A stretch of DNA of 7,998 nt from Chitinophagaceae bacterium (GCA_003455235.1 DMRT01000335.1:1-7998); one strand, 5' to 3'. Positions 1-7,286 are shown, counted from the first letter of the stretch. Notes: a model not told the origin generated them from the letters alone. Numbers and translations: made by a program.

Positions 1-1
1 C

Positions 2-451
2 GAAGTAACGAATGCGAAAACACTGGCCAGAACGATTGTGACACAACGGCTGCTTGCTCCCATCCGCACCATCAATGAATTCAAGATGGCGGTGAGCAGT
101 GTGGTAAAAGGAAATCCCCAGAAATACTTTGCCCAGGTATTCCAGGCCCTCCGGATAGAGGTGAATGATGAATTCGGTGCCTTAAAAGAAATGCTTGAAC
201 AATCGGTTGCCGTATTGAAAAGCGGAGGCCGTATCGCCGTCATCACCTTTCATTCACTGGAAGACCGGATCGTGAAGAATTTTTTCAGGCATGGAACTTT
301 TGATGAACCCCTGTCCGACGATCTGTATGGCCGCCGCACAGAAAGCCCTCTGAGAATTGTAACCAAAAAACCCGTTTCCGCATCAGCAGAAGAACTAAAA
401 CAGAACAGCCGCTCCCGGAGTGCCAAACTCAGGGTGGCGGAGAAAAAATAA
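2..451 (+). CDS. rsmH: 16S rRNA (cytosine-1402-N4)-methyltransferase RsmH, C-terminal part (5' end outside window)
   Basis: RsmH (formerly MraW) uses S-adenosylmethionine to methylate N4 of C1402 in 16S rRNA, in the ribosomal P site. It is commonly the second gene of dcw clusters. The reading frame is open from base 2, with no stop before TAA at 449-451, so the gene enters from the left. About 149 residues are present, roughly the C-terminal half of a family of about 300. Visible signatures are FQALRIEVNDE (fragment residues 47-57) and GGR-AVITFHSLEDR (about 75-89), both diagnostic of RsmH, followed by a basic tail rich in Ser, Arg and Lys that ends in KLRVAEKK. The N-terminal SAM-binding glycine motif lies outside the window. 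A GTG at 38 could be mistaken for a start, but the coding frame continues upstream with NAKTLARTIV, which fits the family. The next gene follows 19 nt after the stop. Confidence 0.95.
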   Translation, partial: EVTNAKTLARTIVTQRLLAPIRTINEFKMAVSSVVKGNPQKYFAQVFQALRIEVNDEFGALKEMLEQSVAVLKSGGRIAVITFHSLEDRIVKNFFRHGTFDEPLSDDLYGRRTESPLRIVTKKPVSASAEELKQNSRSRSAKLRVAEKK

Positions 452-470
452 ATAATAAAAAATCAGAAGA

Positions 471-818
471 GTGCCCGAGATCATAAACGATAAAGAGGAA
501 GTAAAAGAAATGGCAGCCGCAGCTTCCAGGCTGGAGTGGAAGAAATTCCTGAGTCATCGCTGGGTGGTGAAGAATATCCCTTTTTTCCTGTTCCTGGCCC
601 TGCTGGCAGTACTATATATATATAACGGACACTATGCCGACAAGCTGACCCGGAAGATAAGTGTAACTGAAAAGCACATCAAAGAACTGGAATATGAGTA
701 TAAAACCATCAAGAGTGAAGTGATTTTCAGGAGCAAGGCCAGTGAACTGATCAAGGCGGTGGAACCACTGGGATTAAAGGAACTGACATCCCCCCCGTAC
801 CTGCTGGAAAAGAAATGA
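471..818 (+). CDS. ftsL: FtsL-like cell division protein (single-pass membrane protein with coiled coil)
   Basis: This is a small bitopic membrane protein of 115 residues between rsmH and ftsI, the classical place of ftsL. FtsL pairs with an FtsB-type partner through a periplasmic coiled coil and helps activate the FtsW-FtsI synthase at the septum. The sequence shows a charged cytoplasmic N-terminus (1-35), one hydrophobic segment at about 36-51 (IPFFLFLALLAVLYIY), and a charged heptad-like stretch at about 58-92 (KHIKELEYEYKTIKSEV). A C-terminal motif EPLGLKELTSPP resembles the Bacteroidota FtsL-like family. Primary sequence of FtsL is poorly conserved, so the call rests on topology, position and this family resemblance. 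The start is uncertain. GTG at 471 is the first start codon after an in-frame stop at 456; ATG at 510 (residue 14) has a GAGGAAG sequence about 10 nt upstream and would give 102 residues. Both keep the membrane segment. Confidence 0.82.
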   Translation: MPEIINDKEEVKEMAAAASRLEWKKFLSHRWVVKNIPFFLFLALLAVLYIYNGHYADKLTRKISVTEKHIKELEYEYKTIKSEVIFRSKASELIKAVEPLGLKELTSPPYLLEKK

Positions 819-828
819 CAGGGCAGGC

Positions 829-891
829 ATGGATTTATTAAACGAACAAACACATAAAGCACTTACGGGTGCAGGATCATTTTGGATATAA
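829..891 (+). other. Candidate 20-codon upstream ORF overlapping the ftsI start
   Basis: The spacer between ftsL and ftsI carries an ATG ORF of 20 codons (begins MDLLNEQTHK, ends GSFWI, stop TAA 889-891) preceded by purine-rich CAGGGCAGG. It ends 10 nt inside ftsI, in a different frame. A still shorter ORF (MTGQAWIY, 815-841) starts in an ATGA overlap with the ftsL stop. Neither matches a protein I recognise. They may be chance, or may pass ribosomes on to the TTG start of ftsI. Confidence 0.2.
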
Positions 892-2993
892 AAAAGGACA
901 TACTCTGGAGAGTTTACCTCTGTTTTTTAGGAATGGTACTACTGGCAATAGTAGTAGTGGGAAGAACACTGTATATCCAGCAGGCACAAGGCAGGTACTG
1001 GACCCAAATGGGAGACAGCCTGCATATGAAGTATATATCCACCGATGCAGAGCGGGGTACCATTTACAGTGAAGACGGGAACATGCTCAGTACATCGGTG
1101 CCGGTATTTGATGTGTACATCGATTTTGGCGCAGAAGGACTACGGGATAAGAATGGCATTCGGTTTAAAGAAAATGTTGACTCACTGAGCGAATGCCTGG
1201 CCAACCTGTTCAAAGACAAAACGGCTGCGGAATATAAGAAAGAACTGCAGCTGGGGTATAAAAATAAAGAGCGGTATCATAGTCTTAAGAAAAAAATATC
1301 TTTTTCAGCATACAAAGAATTCAGGGAATTTCCTTTGGTAAAACTGGGTAAAAATAAAAGTGGCTTTATCGTCGAATCAAAAGACAAACGCATTAACCCA
1401 TATGTGCTGCTCGCCAACCGCACCATTGGACTGTCAAGAAACAATGCCTCTAATGTAGGGCTGGAGCAGAGTTACGACAGCCTGCTGAAGGGAAAAGCCG
1501 GCCAGCAACTGGTACGGTACATGGCCGGCGCCTATATGCCGGTGGATGGTGCAGAAGTGGAACCCGAAAACGGCAGCGATATCATCTCCACCCTGGATAC
1601 CTACATACAGGATGTTACCGAAACGGCCCTCATGAAAATGCTTCGCAACAACAACTCGCTGCATGGTACCGCTATTGTAATGGAAACCTCCACCGGTAAG
1701 ATAAAGGCAATCGCCAACCTGGGAAAGCAGCGGGACAGTGTATATACCGAAGACCTTAACTACGGAATCGGCAAGGCTACCGAACCAGGTTCAGTATTTA
1801 AACTGGCAACGCTCATGAGCCTGCTGGAAGATAAATACATTGATATCAATACAGTGGTTGACTGTGAAGGAGGCGAAAAAAAATTCTATGGACTACCCAT
1901 CAGGGATTCGCACAAAGGCGATTACGCGGTTACCGTTAAAGACGCATTTGCCAAAAGCAGCAACGTGGCATTCGCAAAACTGGCCTTCCAGTATTACCAG
2001 GAAACGCCTTCAAAATTCCTGGCCCACCTGCATCATTTCCGGTTAGACCAGATGACCGGGGTGGATATCACCGCCACATCCGGCCGGCCTCTTATCAAAA
2101 ATGAAAAAAGTCGCACCTGGAGCAAAACCACTATCCCCTTTATGGCACATGGATACGAAGAGCTGGTTACCCCGCTGCACATGCTGATGCTGTACAATGC
2201 CGTTGCCAATAATGGAAAGATGATGAAACCCTACCTCGTGAGTTCCGTAAGAGAATACGGGGTGGAAGTAAAATCCATTAAACCCCAGGTACTGGTTGAA
2301 AAAATATGCAGTGATGAAACACTGAAACAGGTGAAAGAATGCCTGCTGGAAGTAGTACAGGGTGAACATGGCACAGCCAGGAAAATCAAAGACAGCAGTT
2401 ATCTCATCGCCGGGAAAACCGGAACAGCGGTAACCGCATTGAATAATAAAGGCTATAACAAAGGCAACAAAATTTACCAGGCCTCTTTCATCGGGTATTT
2501 CCCGGCAGAACAACCAAAATACACGATCGCAGTGGTGATACAAAACAGCCGGGAATCCAGGATGGTGTATGGTGCTGATGTGTCAGGCGCTGTATTCAAA
2601 GAGATCAGCGACCGCATTTACGGAAGTTATCTCAGCAATAAAAAGTACATAGTAACCGGCATTCCCGCCGACAGCACACTGTACAGTTATGCCGGCGCCG
2701 GTAATGAATTCGCATCCATTTTCAATTACATGAATATGCCCTTTATCGATTCGGCCAATACAGGGTACTGGAGGTATGCACAGGTACGCAACAAAGCCGG
2801 GGTACTGAATACGAAACCCGATGCACCGAGTGCTGCCATCCCCGACGTAACAGGAATGGGACTGAAAGATGCCGTATACCTGCTGGAAAACAAGGGATAC
2901 CGGGTAAGCACTACCGGAAGGGGAAAGGTGATTAACCAGTCATTGACAGCAGGAGCCAATAACAAACAAACCATTTCATTAGTACTGAATTGA
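882..2993 (+). CDS. ftsI: Septal peptidoglycan transpeptidase FtsI (PBP3-type class B penicillin-binding protein) with C-terminal PASTA domain
   Basis: FtsI crosslinks peptide stems of new septal peptidoglycan together with the glycan polymerase FtsW. The 703-residue product has a short cytoplasmic N-terminus, one membrane anchor at about 11-30, and then periplasmic domains. The class B pedestal contains ERGTIYSEDG (57-66) and GLEQSYDSLLKGK (193-205). The transpeptidase domain (about 235-580) has all three active-site motifs: S304-V-F-K307 with the nucleophile Ser304, S359-S-N361, and K512-T-G-T515. Residues 653-703 (from IPDVTGMGLKDAVYLLENKGY) form one PASTA domain. The start is TTG at 882. 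An in-frame stop at 855 rules out a distant upstream start, and the first internal Met (18) lies inside the membrane anchor. The N-terminus MDIKKDILWRVYL fits what I recall of Chitinophagaceae FtsI. AGGA at 873-876 lies 5 nt before the TTG. ATC (876) and ATT (879) are in-frame but less likely starts. The TGA stop overlaps the start of murE. Confidence 0.96.
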   Translation: MDIKKDILWRVYLCFLGMVLLAIVVVGRTLYIQQAQGRYWTQMGDSLHMKYISTDAERGTIYSEDGNMLSTSVPVFDVYIDFGAEGLRDKNGIRFKENVDSLSECLANLFKDKTAAEYKKELQLGYKNKERYHSLKKKISFSAYKEFREFPLVKLGKNKSGFIVESKDKRINPYVLLANRTIGLSRNNASNVGLEQSYDSLLKGKAGQQLVRYMAGAYMPVDGAEVEPENGSDIISTLDTYIQDVTETALMKMLRNNNSLHGTAIVMETSTGKIKAIANLGKQRDSVYTEDLNYGIGKATEPGSVFKLATLMSLLEDKYIDINTVVDCEGGEKKFYGLPIRDSHKGDYAVTVKDAFAKSSNVAFAKLAFQYYQETPSKFLAHLHHFRLDQMTGVDITATSGRPLIKNEKSRTWSKTTIPFMAHGYEELVTPLHMLMLYNAVANNGKMMKPYLVSSVREYGVEVKSIKPQVLVEKICSDETLKQVKECLLEVVQGEHGTARKIKDSSYLIAGKTGTAVTALNNKGYNKGNKIYQASFIGYFPAEQPKYTIAVVIQNSRESRMVYGADVSGAVFKEISDRIYGSYLSNKKYIVTGIPADSTLYSYAGAGNEFASIFNYMNMPFIDSANTGYWRYAQVRNKAGVLNTKPDAPSAAIPDVTGMGLKDAVYLLENKGYRVSTTGRGKVINQSLTAGANNKQTISLVLN

Positions 2994-4453
2994 TATTACA
3001 GGACATACTATATAAAGTTTCCATCCGCTCCACAAAGGGCAATACCCAAGTTGATGTAAACAACCTGGTAATTGATTCCAGGGCAGCGGCAGCAGGCTGC
3101 TGCTTCATTGCCCTGCCTGGAACAAAAACCGATGGACAGGTTTACATACAGGATGCTGTGGAGAAGGGTGCTGTTGCTGTCGTATGTGAATCGCTTCCCG
3201 AAAAACCGGATGAAGCGGTTACTTATATACAGGTGGAAAACGCAGCGGAAGCCGCCGGGTACATGAGCCATAATTTTTTTGGCGAGCCATCCCTGAAGAT
3301 GAAACTGGTTGGTGTAACCGGAACCAATGGGAAGACAACCATCGCCACCTTGCTCTGGAAACTCTTTACGGCATTGGGATATAAATGCGGGCTGATCAGC
3401 ACGGTGCAGAACCAGGTGGGCGATAAAGTGTTTGCAGCCACGCATACAACACCCGATGCGGTCAGCATCAACGCACTGCTGAAGCAGATGCTGGATGAAG
3501 GCTGTGTCTATGTGTTTATGGAGTGCAGCAGCCATGCCATTCACCAGCACCGCATCACGGGTTTACAGTTCACCGGCGCCCTGTTCACCAACATCACACA
3601 CGATCACCTCGATTATCACAAAACCTTCGATGAATACATCCGGGTGAAAAAATCCTGGTTTGATAAACTTCCTTCTTCTGCCTTTGCCATCAGCAATGCA
3701 GACGATAAGCGGGGAGCCGTGATGTTGCAGAATACCCATGCCCGGAAATATTTCTACAGCCTGAAAACCATGGCCGAGTATAAAGGAAAGATTCTCGACA
3801 ACGGTCTCGAAGGTCTGCATATGACCATCAATGATAAAGAAGTGTATTTCCGGCTCATTGGTGAATTCAATGCATACAACCTGCTGGCGGTATACGGCGC
3901 TGCCATTTGCCTGGACGAGGATAAAGACAAAGTACTACAGGCATTAAGCAGCCTCGAAGGAGCCGAAGGAAGATTCGATTACCGCATCAGCAAAAAGGAT
4001 AAGATCACAGGTATCGTGGATTATGCCCATACACCTGATGCATTATTAAATGTACTGGCAACTATAAAAAAATTACGCCGCGGTAACGAAAAAATCATCA
4101 CCGTAGTGGGTTGCGGCGGCGACCGGGATAAAACCAAGCGCCCGGTGATGGCGGAAGTGGCCTGCGAGTACAGCGATAAGGTAATCTTTACGTCCGATAA
4201 TCCAAGAAGCGAAGACCCGCTGGCGATACTGAAAGACATGGAAGCCGGGCTGACGGTGGTTACAAAAAAAAAAGCCATCTCCATTGCCGACAGGAAGGAA
4301 GCTATTAAAACGGCGGTGAACCTGGCAGGAAAAGATGACATCATCCTGGTGGCAGGAAAAGGACACGAGAAGTACCAGGATATAAAAGGCGTGAAGCATG
4401 AATTTGACGACAAGCAGGTACTGAATGAAATGTTCGAAATGCTGGAAAAATGA
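2990..4453 (+). CDS. murE: UDP-N-acetylmuramoyl-L-alanyl-D-glutamate--2,6-diaminopimelate ligase (MurE)
   Basis: MurE is the cytoplasmic ATP-dependent ligase that adds the third amino acid to UDP-MurNAc-L-Ala-D-Glu. The product has 487 residues, normal for the family. The N-terminal substrate domain (about 1-100) includes VIDSRAAAAGCCFIALPG. The central ATPase domain has the P-loop GTNGKTT (111-117), ECSSHAI (178-184), and NITHDHLDYH (201-210). K220, four residues after Y216, is in the place of the carbamylated lysine. The C-terminal domain carries RFDY (328-331), GCGGDRDKTKRP (374-385), DNPR (403-406) and AGKGHE (455-460). DNPR is the established signature for meso-diaminopimelate rather than lysine, so a DAP-type wall is inferred. 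The start is TTG at 2990, overlapping the ftsI stop (TTGA), which suggests translational coupling. The next Met is at residue 92, too late, and the N-terminus ILQDILYKV fits family members. A ten-A run at 4264-4273 encodes K426-K428. Confidence 0.96.
   Translation: MILQDILYKVSIRSTKGNTQVDVNNLVIDSRAAAAGCCFIALPGTKTDGQVYIQDAVEKGAVAVVCESLPEKPDEAVTYIQVENAAEAAGYMSHNFFGEPSLKMKLVGVTGTNGKTTIATLLWKLFTALGYKCGLISTVQNQVGDKVFAATHTTPDAVSINALLKQMLDEGCVYVFMECSSHAIHQHRITGLQFTGALFTNITHDHLDYHKTFDEYIRVKKSWFDKLPSSAFAISNADDKRGAVMLQNTHARKYFYSLKTMAEYKGKILDNGLEGLHMTINDKEVYFRLIGEFNAYNLLAVYGAAICLDEDKDKVLQALSSLEGAEGRFDYRISKKDKITGIVDYAHTPDALLNVLATIKKLRRGNEKIITVVGCGGDRDKTKRPVMAEVACEYSDKVIFTSDNPRSEDPLAILKDMEAGLTVVTKKKAISIADRKEAIKTAVNLAGKDDIILVAGKGHEKYQDIKGVKHEFDDKQVLNEMFEMLEK
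4264..4273 (+). repeat. A10 homopolymer inside murE
   Basis: Ten consecutive A bases encode three AAA lysine codons (K426-K428) in the C-terminal domain of MurE. The run is read directly from the sequence. Runs of this length can cause polymerase slippage or sequencing errors, but the frame here stays open on both sides and the downstream DAP-binding motif AGKGHE is intact. Confidence 0.9.
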
Positions 4454-4492
4454 AGTGACCGGGTGAACAATTAACAATGAATCATTAACCAT
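4454..4492 (+). other. murE-mraY spacer with AT-rich ATTAAC direct repeat and AATGAATCATT palindrome
   Basis: This 39-nt gap holds two copies of ATTAAC (4470-4475 and 4485-4490), 15 nt apart, and between and across them the 11-nt palindrome AATGA-A-TCATT (4476-4486). The mraY ATG follows 2 nt after the second copy. There is no Shine-Dalgarno sequence. A-rich or AT-rich leaders before start codons are usual in Bacteroidota, so this is more likely a translation-initiation region than an operator. No promoter or terminator is recognisable. Confidence 0.35.
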
Positions 4493-5782
4493 ATGTTGTA
4501 TCACTTATTTGATTGGCTCAAGGCAGAGGGATTCCGGTTCCCGGGAAGCGAACTCTACCGCTTCCTGAGTATCCGTGTGATGCTGGCCATGGTATTGAGC
4601 CTGGTGATCACAACCATTTATGGCAAACGGCTGATCCGCTACCTGCAGGCAAAACAATTGGGAGAAAGTGTACGTGATCTTGGCCTGGCCGGCGAGCAGC
4701 AGAAGAAGGGAACACCCACCATGGGCGGCATCATCATCATCCTGGCCATCATTATTCCAACACTGTTGTTTGCCCACCTCGGCAAAGTATACATCCGGCT
4801 GATGCTGGTGTGTACCGTATGGCTGGGTGCCATTGGCTTTATCGATGATTACCTGAAGATCCGGGCCAAACGCATTGCACAGAAAAAAGGGATACCATAT
4901 AAAAAAAGCGACAGTGACGGACTCGCAGGCAGATTCAAAATATTCGGTCAGGTGATGCTGGGCCTTATTGTAGGGGCCACCCTATACTTTACACCCAGCG
5001 TGGTGGTAAAAAGGGAAGTGCAGACCAATATGGTACTGGGGCCAAAGGAAAAAGCCACCCGCTTCGATACCGTGATGATTGATGGAAAGCAACACATCTA
5101 TGCATCGGTAAAAACCCCCATCACCACCATTCCGTTTGTAAAAAACCATGAATTCAATTATGCCAAGCTGCTTCCTGCATCATGGCGTGATTTCACGTAC
5201 ATACTTTATATCATCATCGTGATATTTATTGTGACGGCAGTAAGTAACGGCGCCAATATCACCGACGGGCTCGATGGACTGGCCACCGGCGTGAGCGCCG
5301 TCATCGGCATCGGCCTGGGCATATTTGCCTACCTGAGCGGTAACATCAAATTTGCGGAATACCTCAACATCATGTACATCCCCAACATCGGCGAACTGTC
5401 CATTTTCATCGCCGCTTTCGTGGGAGCATGCATCGGGTTCCTCTGGTACAATGCATACCCGGCACAGGTATTCATGGGCGATACCGGAAGCCTGGCCCTG
5501 GGCGGCATCATTGCAGCCCTGGCCATTATCGTACGCAAAGAATTACTGATACCCTTCTTCTGTTTTGTGTTCCTGGTGGAGAACCTGAGCGTGGTGATAC
5601 AGGTGGGGTATTTTAAATACACCAAACGAAAGTATGGCGAAGGACGGCGTGTGTTCCTGATGAGCCCGCTGCACCATCATTACCAGAAACTGGGCTATCA
5701 CGAGAGCAAGATTGCCGTTCGGTTCTGGATCGTAACCATACTAAGCGTGGTAATGGCAATTGTAACCCTGAAACTGAGATAA
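4493..5782 (+). CDS. mraY: Phospho-N-acetylmuramoyl-pentapeptide transferase (MraY)
   Basis: MraY is the inner-membrane enzyme that transfers phospho-MurNAc-pentapeptide from UDP to undecaprenyl phosphate, giving lipid I. The 429-residue product shows about ten hydrophobic segments (roughly 27-43, 77-95, 100-117, 149-166, 233-250, 262-280, 302-318, 332-347, 353-370, 408-427). Family motifs are complete: KKGTPTMGG (71-79), FIDDYLK (116-122) with the catalytic or Mg-binding pair D118-D119, [12 protein letters not shown] (255-266), [12 protein letters not shown] (327-338) with the third key Asp D330, and [11 protein letters not shown] (391-401). The protein is longer than the roughly 360 residues of E. 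coli MraY. The extra length lies mostly at about 169-220, between the fourth and fifth membrane segments, a periplasmic loop by the known topology. The ATG start at 4493 gives the N-terminus MLYHLFDWL, typical of Bacteroidota homologues as I recall them. It follows murE by 39 nt. Confidence 0.97.
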   Translation: MLYHLFDWLKAEGFRFPGSELYRFLSIRVMLAMVLSLVITTIYGKRLIRYLQAKQLGESVRDLGLAGEQQKKGTPTMGGIIIILAIIIPTLLFAHLGKVYIRLMLVCTVWLGAIGFIDDYLKIRAKRIAQKKGIPYKKSDSDGLAGRFKIFGQVMLGLIVGATLYFTPSVVVKREVQTNMVLGPKEKATRFDTVMIDGKQHIYASVKTPITTIPFVKNHEFNYAKLLPASWRDFTYILYIIIVIFIVTAVSNGANITDGLDGLATGVSAVIGIGLGIFAYLSGNIKFAEYLNIMYIPNIGELSIFIAAFVGACIGFLWYNAYPAQVFMGDTGSLALGGIIAALAIIVRKELLIPFFCFVFLVENLSVVIQVGYFKYTKRKYGEGRRVFLMSPLHHHYQKLGYHESKIAVRFWIVTILSVVMAIVTLKLR

Positions 5783-5945
5783 AGAGTTTATTGAAAAACC
5801 AACATAGATCTGTAAAGACCAATCACAAGTTTTTCAAGTACAAGTACCAGAAAATGAAAACCGAAGTACCCGACCGGCAACAACCCGTTAAGTTCTAATC
5901 CAATGAAGAACCAATTAATCCGTCAGTAAACGACGGAAACAGGAA
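5783..5945 (+). other. mraY-murD spacer, 163 nt, with only short candidate ORFs
   Basis: This is the longest non-coding stretch in the window. One frame stays open from TTG 5791 to TAA 5898 and would encode a basic 35-residue peptide rich in Lys, with an internal ATG at 5854. A second tiny ORF (MKNQLIRQ) runs 5903-5929. None matches a family I know, and there is no clear ribosome binding site. I looked for the Bacteroidota promoter pattern (TTG at -33, TAnnTTTG at -7) and saw no convincing copy, nor a hairpin followed by a T run. Confidence 0.5.
5919..5937 (+). promoter_or_regulatory. Small hairpin just upstream of the murD start
   Basis: TCCGTC and GACGGA form a perfect 6-bp inverted repeat with a 7-nt loop (AGTAAAC), ending 8 nt before the murD ATG. 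No T run follows, so it is not a classical terminator. Its place could affect ribosome access to murD, but a stem this short can arise by chance. Confidence 0.3.
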
Positions 5946-7286
5946 ATGAAAAAAAGACTAGTCATACTCGGCGCAGGCGAAAGCGGTATTGGCACAGCAT
6001 TGCTGGCCAGGCAGCAGGGGTACGACGTGTTTGTGAGCGACGGCGGCGAAATCCGCGACAATTACAAAATGGAACTGAAATCCGCACAGATTGATTTTGA
6101 AGAAAGGCAGCACAGTACTGAAAAAATACTGAATGCCGATGAAGTGATGAAGAGCCCGGGTATCCCCGAAAAAAATGAGCTCGTCAAACAGATCCGGGCC
6201 AAAGGCATCGGCATCATCAGCGAGATTGAGTTTGCTTACCGCTACAAAGGCAATAGTAAAATCATCGCCATCACCGGCAGCAACGGTAAAACCACCACCA
6301 CTTCGCTTACCTACCACATCTGTAAAACCGGCGGCGCCGATTGTGCCCTGGTAGGCAATGTAGGCTATTCATTTGCCAGGCAGGTGGCCGAAGATCCGAA
6401 ACCGCTGTACGTGGCAGAGATCAGTTCCTTCCAGCTGGATGATATAAAAACCTTCCGGCCGGACGTGGCAGTACTCACCAATATTACCGAAGACCACCTG
6501 GACCGCTATGAATATAAAATTGAGAATTATATAAGCAGCAAGTACCGGATCGCATTGAACCAGCAAACCGAAGACGTATTTATTTATAATATGGACGATG
6601 AAGTGACTGTGAAAACAATCAGTAACTATTCCATTAAATCAACACCAGCCCCATTTACCATGAGTAAACAACTGCCACAGGGTGCTTACCTGCTCAACGC
6701 AAAAATGCACCTGAAATGGAAAAACGAAGAGATGCAGATGAGCATAGAAGACTTTGCCCTGAAAGGTAAACACAATCACTACAACAGCATGGCCGCCAGC
6801 CTGGCTGCCACCGCTGTAGATATACGAAAGGAAAAGATCAGGGAAGCCCTGCAGACTTTCGAAACACTGGAACACCGCATGGAAACCGTTGCCACCATCA
6901 AAAATGTGGAATTCATCAACGACAGCAAGGCCACCAACGTAAACAGCACCTGGTATGCACTCGAAAGCATGGAAAAACCGGTGATACTGATACTGGGCGG
7001 GGTAGACAAGGGTAATGATTATTCACTGCTGAAAGAACTGGTGAAGGAAAAAGTAAGGGCGATTGTGTGCATGGGAACCGATAACCGAAAAATCCACGAA
7101 GCATTTGCGGATACCATTCCGCTGATCGTGGATACGGCCACCGCCCAGGATGCGGTGAACACCTCCTTTCATTTTGCCAACAAAGGCGACGTGGTGCTGC
7201 TGAGCCCGGCATGCGCCAGTTTCGACCTGTTTAAAAATTATGAAGACAGGGGTAACCAGTTTAAAAAAGCAGTAAAGGAATTATAA
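5946..7286 (+). CDS. murD: UDP-N-acetylmuramoyl-L-alanine--D-glutamate ligase (MurD)
   Basis: MurD is the cytoplasmic ligase that adds D-glutamate to UDP-MurNAc-L-Ala, the step just before MurE. The 446-residue product has the usual length. The N-terminal nucleotide-sugar domain begins with a Rossmann-like strand and glycine loop, VILGAGESGIG (6-16), and includes MKSPGIP (68-74). The ATPase domain has ITGSNGKTTTT (109-119), EISSFQLD (158-165) and NITEDHLDRY (179-188). K199, four residues after Y195, fits the carbamylated lysine. GKHNHYNSMAA (274-284) leads into the C-terminal domain, which shows NDSKATN (325-331), GGVDKG (351-356) and LSPACASFDLFKNYEDRG (419-436), a strong MurD signature. The start is ATG at 5946. 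AGGA (5941-5944) lies only 1 nt before it, too close for a standard Shine-Dalgarno site. ftsW follows after 66 nt. Confidence 0.97.
   Translation: MKKRLVILGAGESGIGTALLARQQGYDVFVSDGGEIRDNYKMELKSAQIDFEERQHSTEKILNADEVMKSPGIPEKNELVKQIRAKGIGIISEIEFAYRYKGNSKIIAITGSNGKTTTTSLTYHICKTGGADCALVGNVGYSFARQVAEDPKPLYVAEISSFQLDDIKTFRPDVAVLTNITEDHLDRYEYKIENYISSKYRIALNQQTEDVFIYNMDDEVTVKTISNYSIKSTPAPFTMSKQLPQGAYLLNAKMHLKWKNEEMQMSIEDFALKGKHNHYNSMAASLAATAVDIRKEKIREALQTFETLEHRMETVATIKNVEFINDSKATNVNSTWYALESMEKPVILILGGVDKGNDYSLLKELVKEKVRAIVCMGTDNRKIHEAFADTIPLIVDTATAQDAVNTSFHFANKGDVVLLSPACASFDLFKNYEDRGNQFKKAVKEL

Noticed and set aside
869..1072. 67-codon + strand frame (GTG start) overlapping the start of ftsI
   Set aside because: It is the second frame of the ftsI N-terminal coding region. 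Its product resembles no known protein and has a low-complexity composition.
2043..2543. 166-codon open frame on the minus strand within ftsI
   Set aside because: It lies fully opposite the transpeptidase domain, whose active-site motifs are intact. Its protein is rich in Phe, Cys and His with no family pattern, as expected for an antisense shadow.
3008..3550. 180-codon open frame on the minus strand within murE
   Set aside because: It is antisense to conserved MurE motifs including the P-loop, and its protein shows no recognisable domain.
5787..5816. Possible Bacteroidota promoter in the mraY-murD spacer (TTG at 5791, TA-containing block about 20 nt on)
   Set aside because: The downstream element reads GTAAAGACC, not TAnnTTTG, so the -7 match fails.
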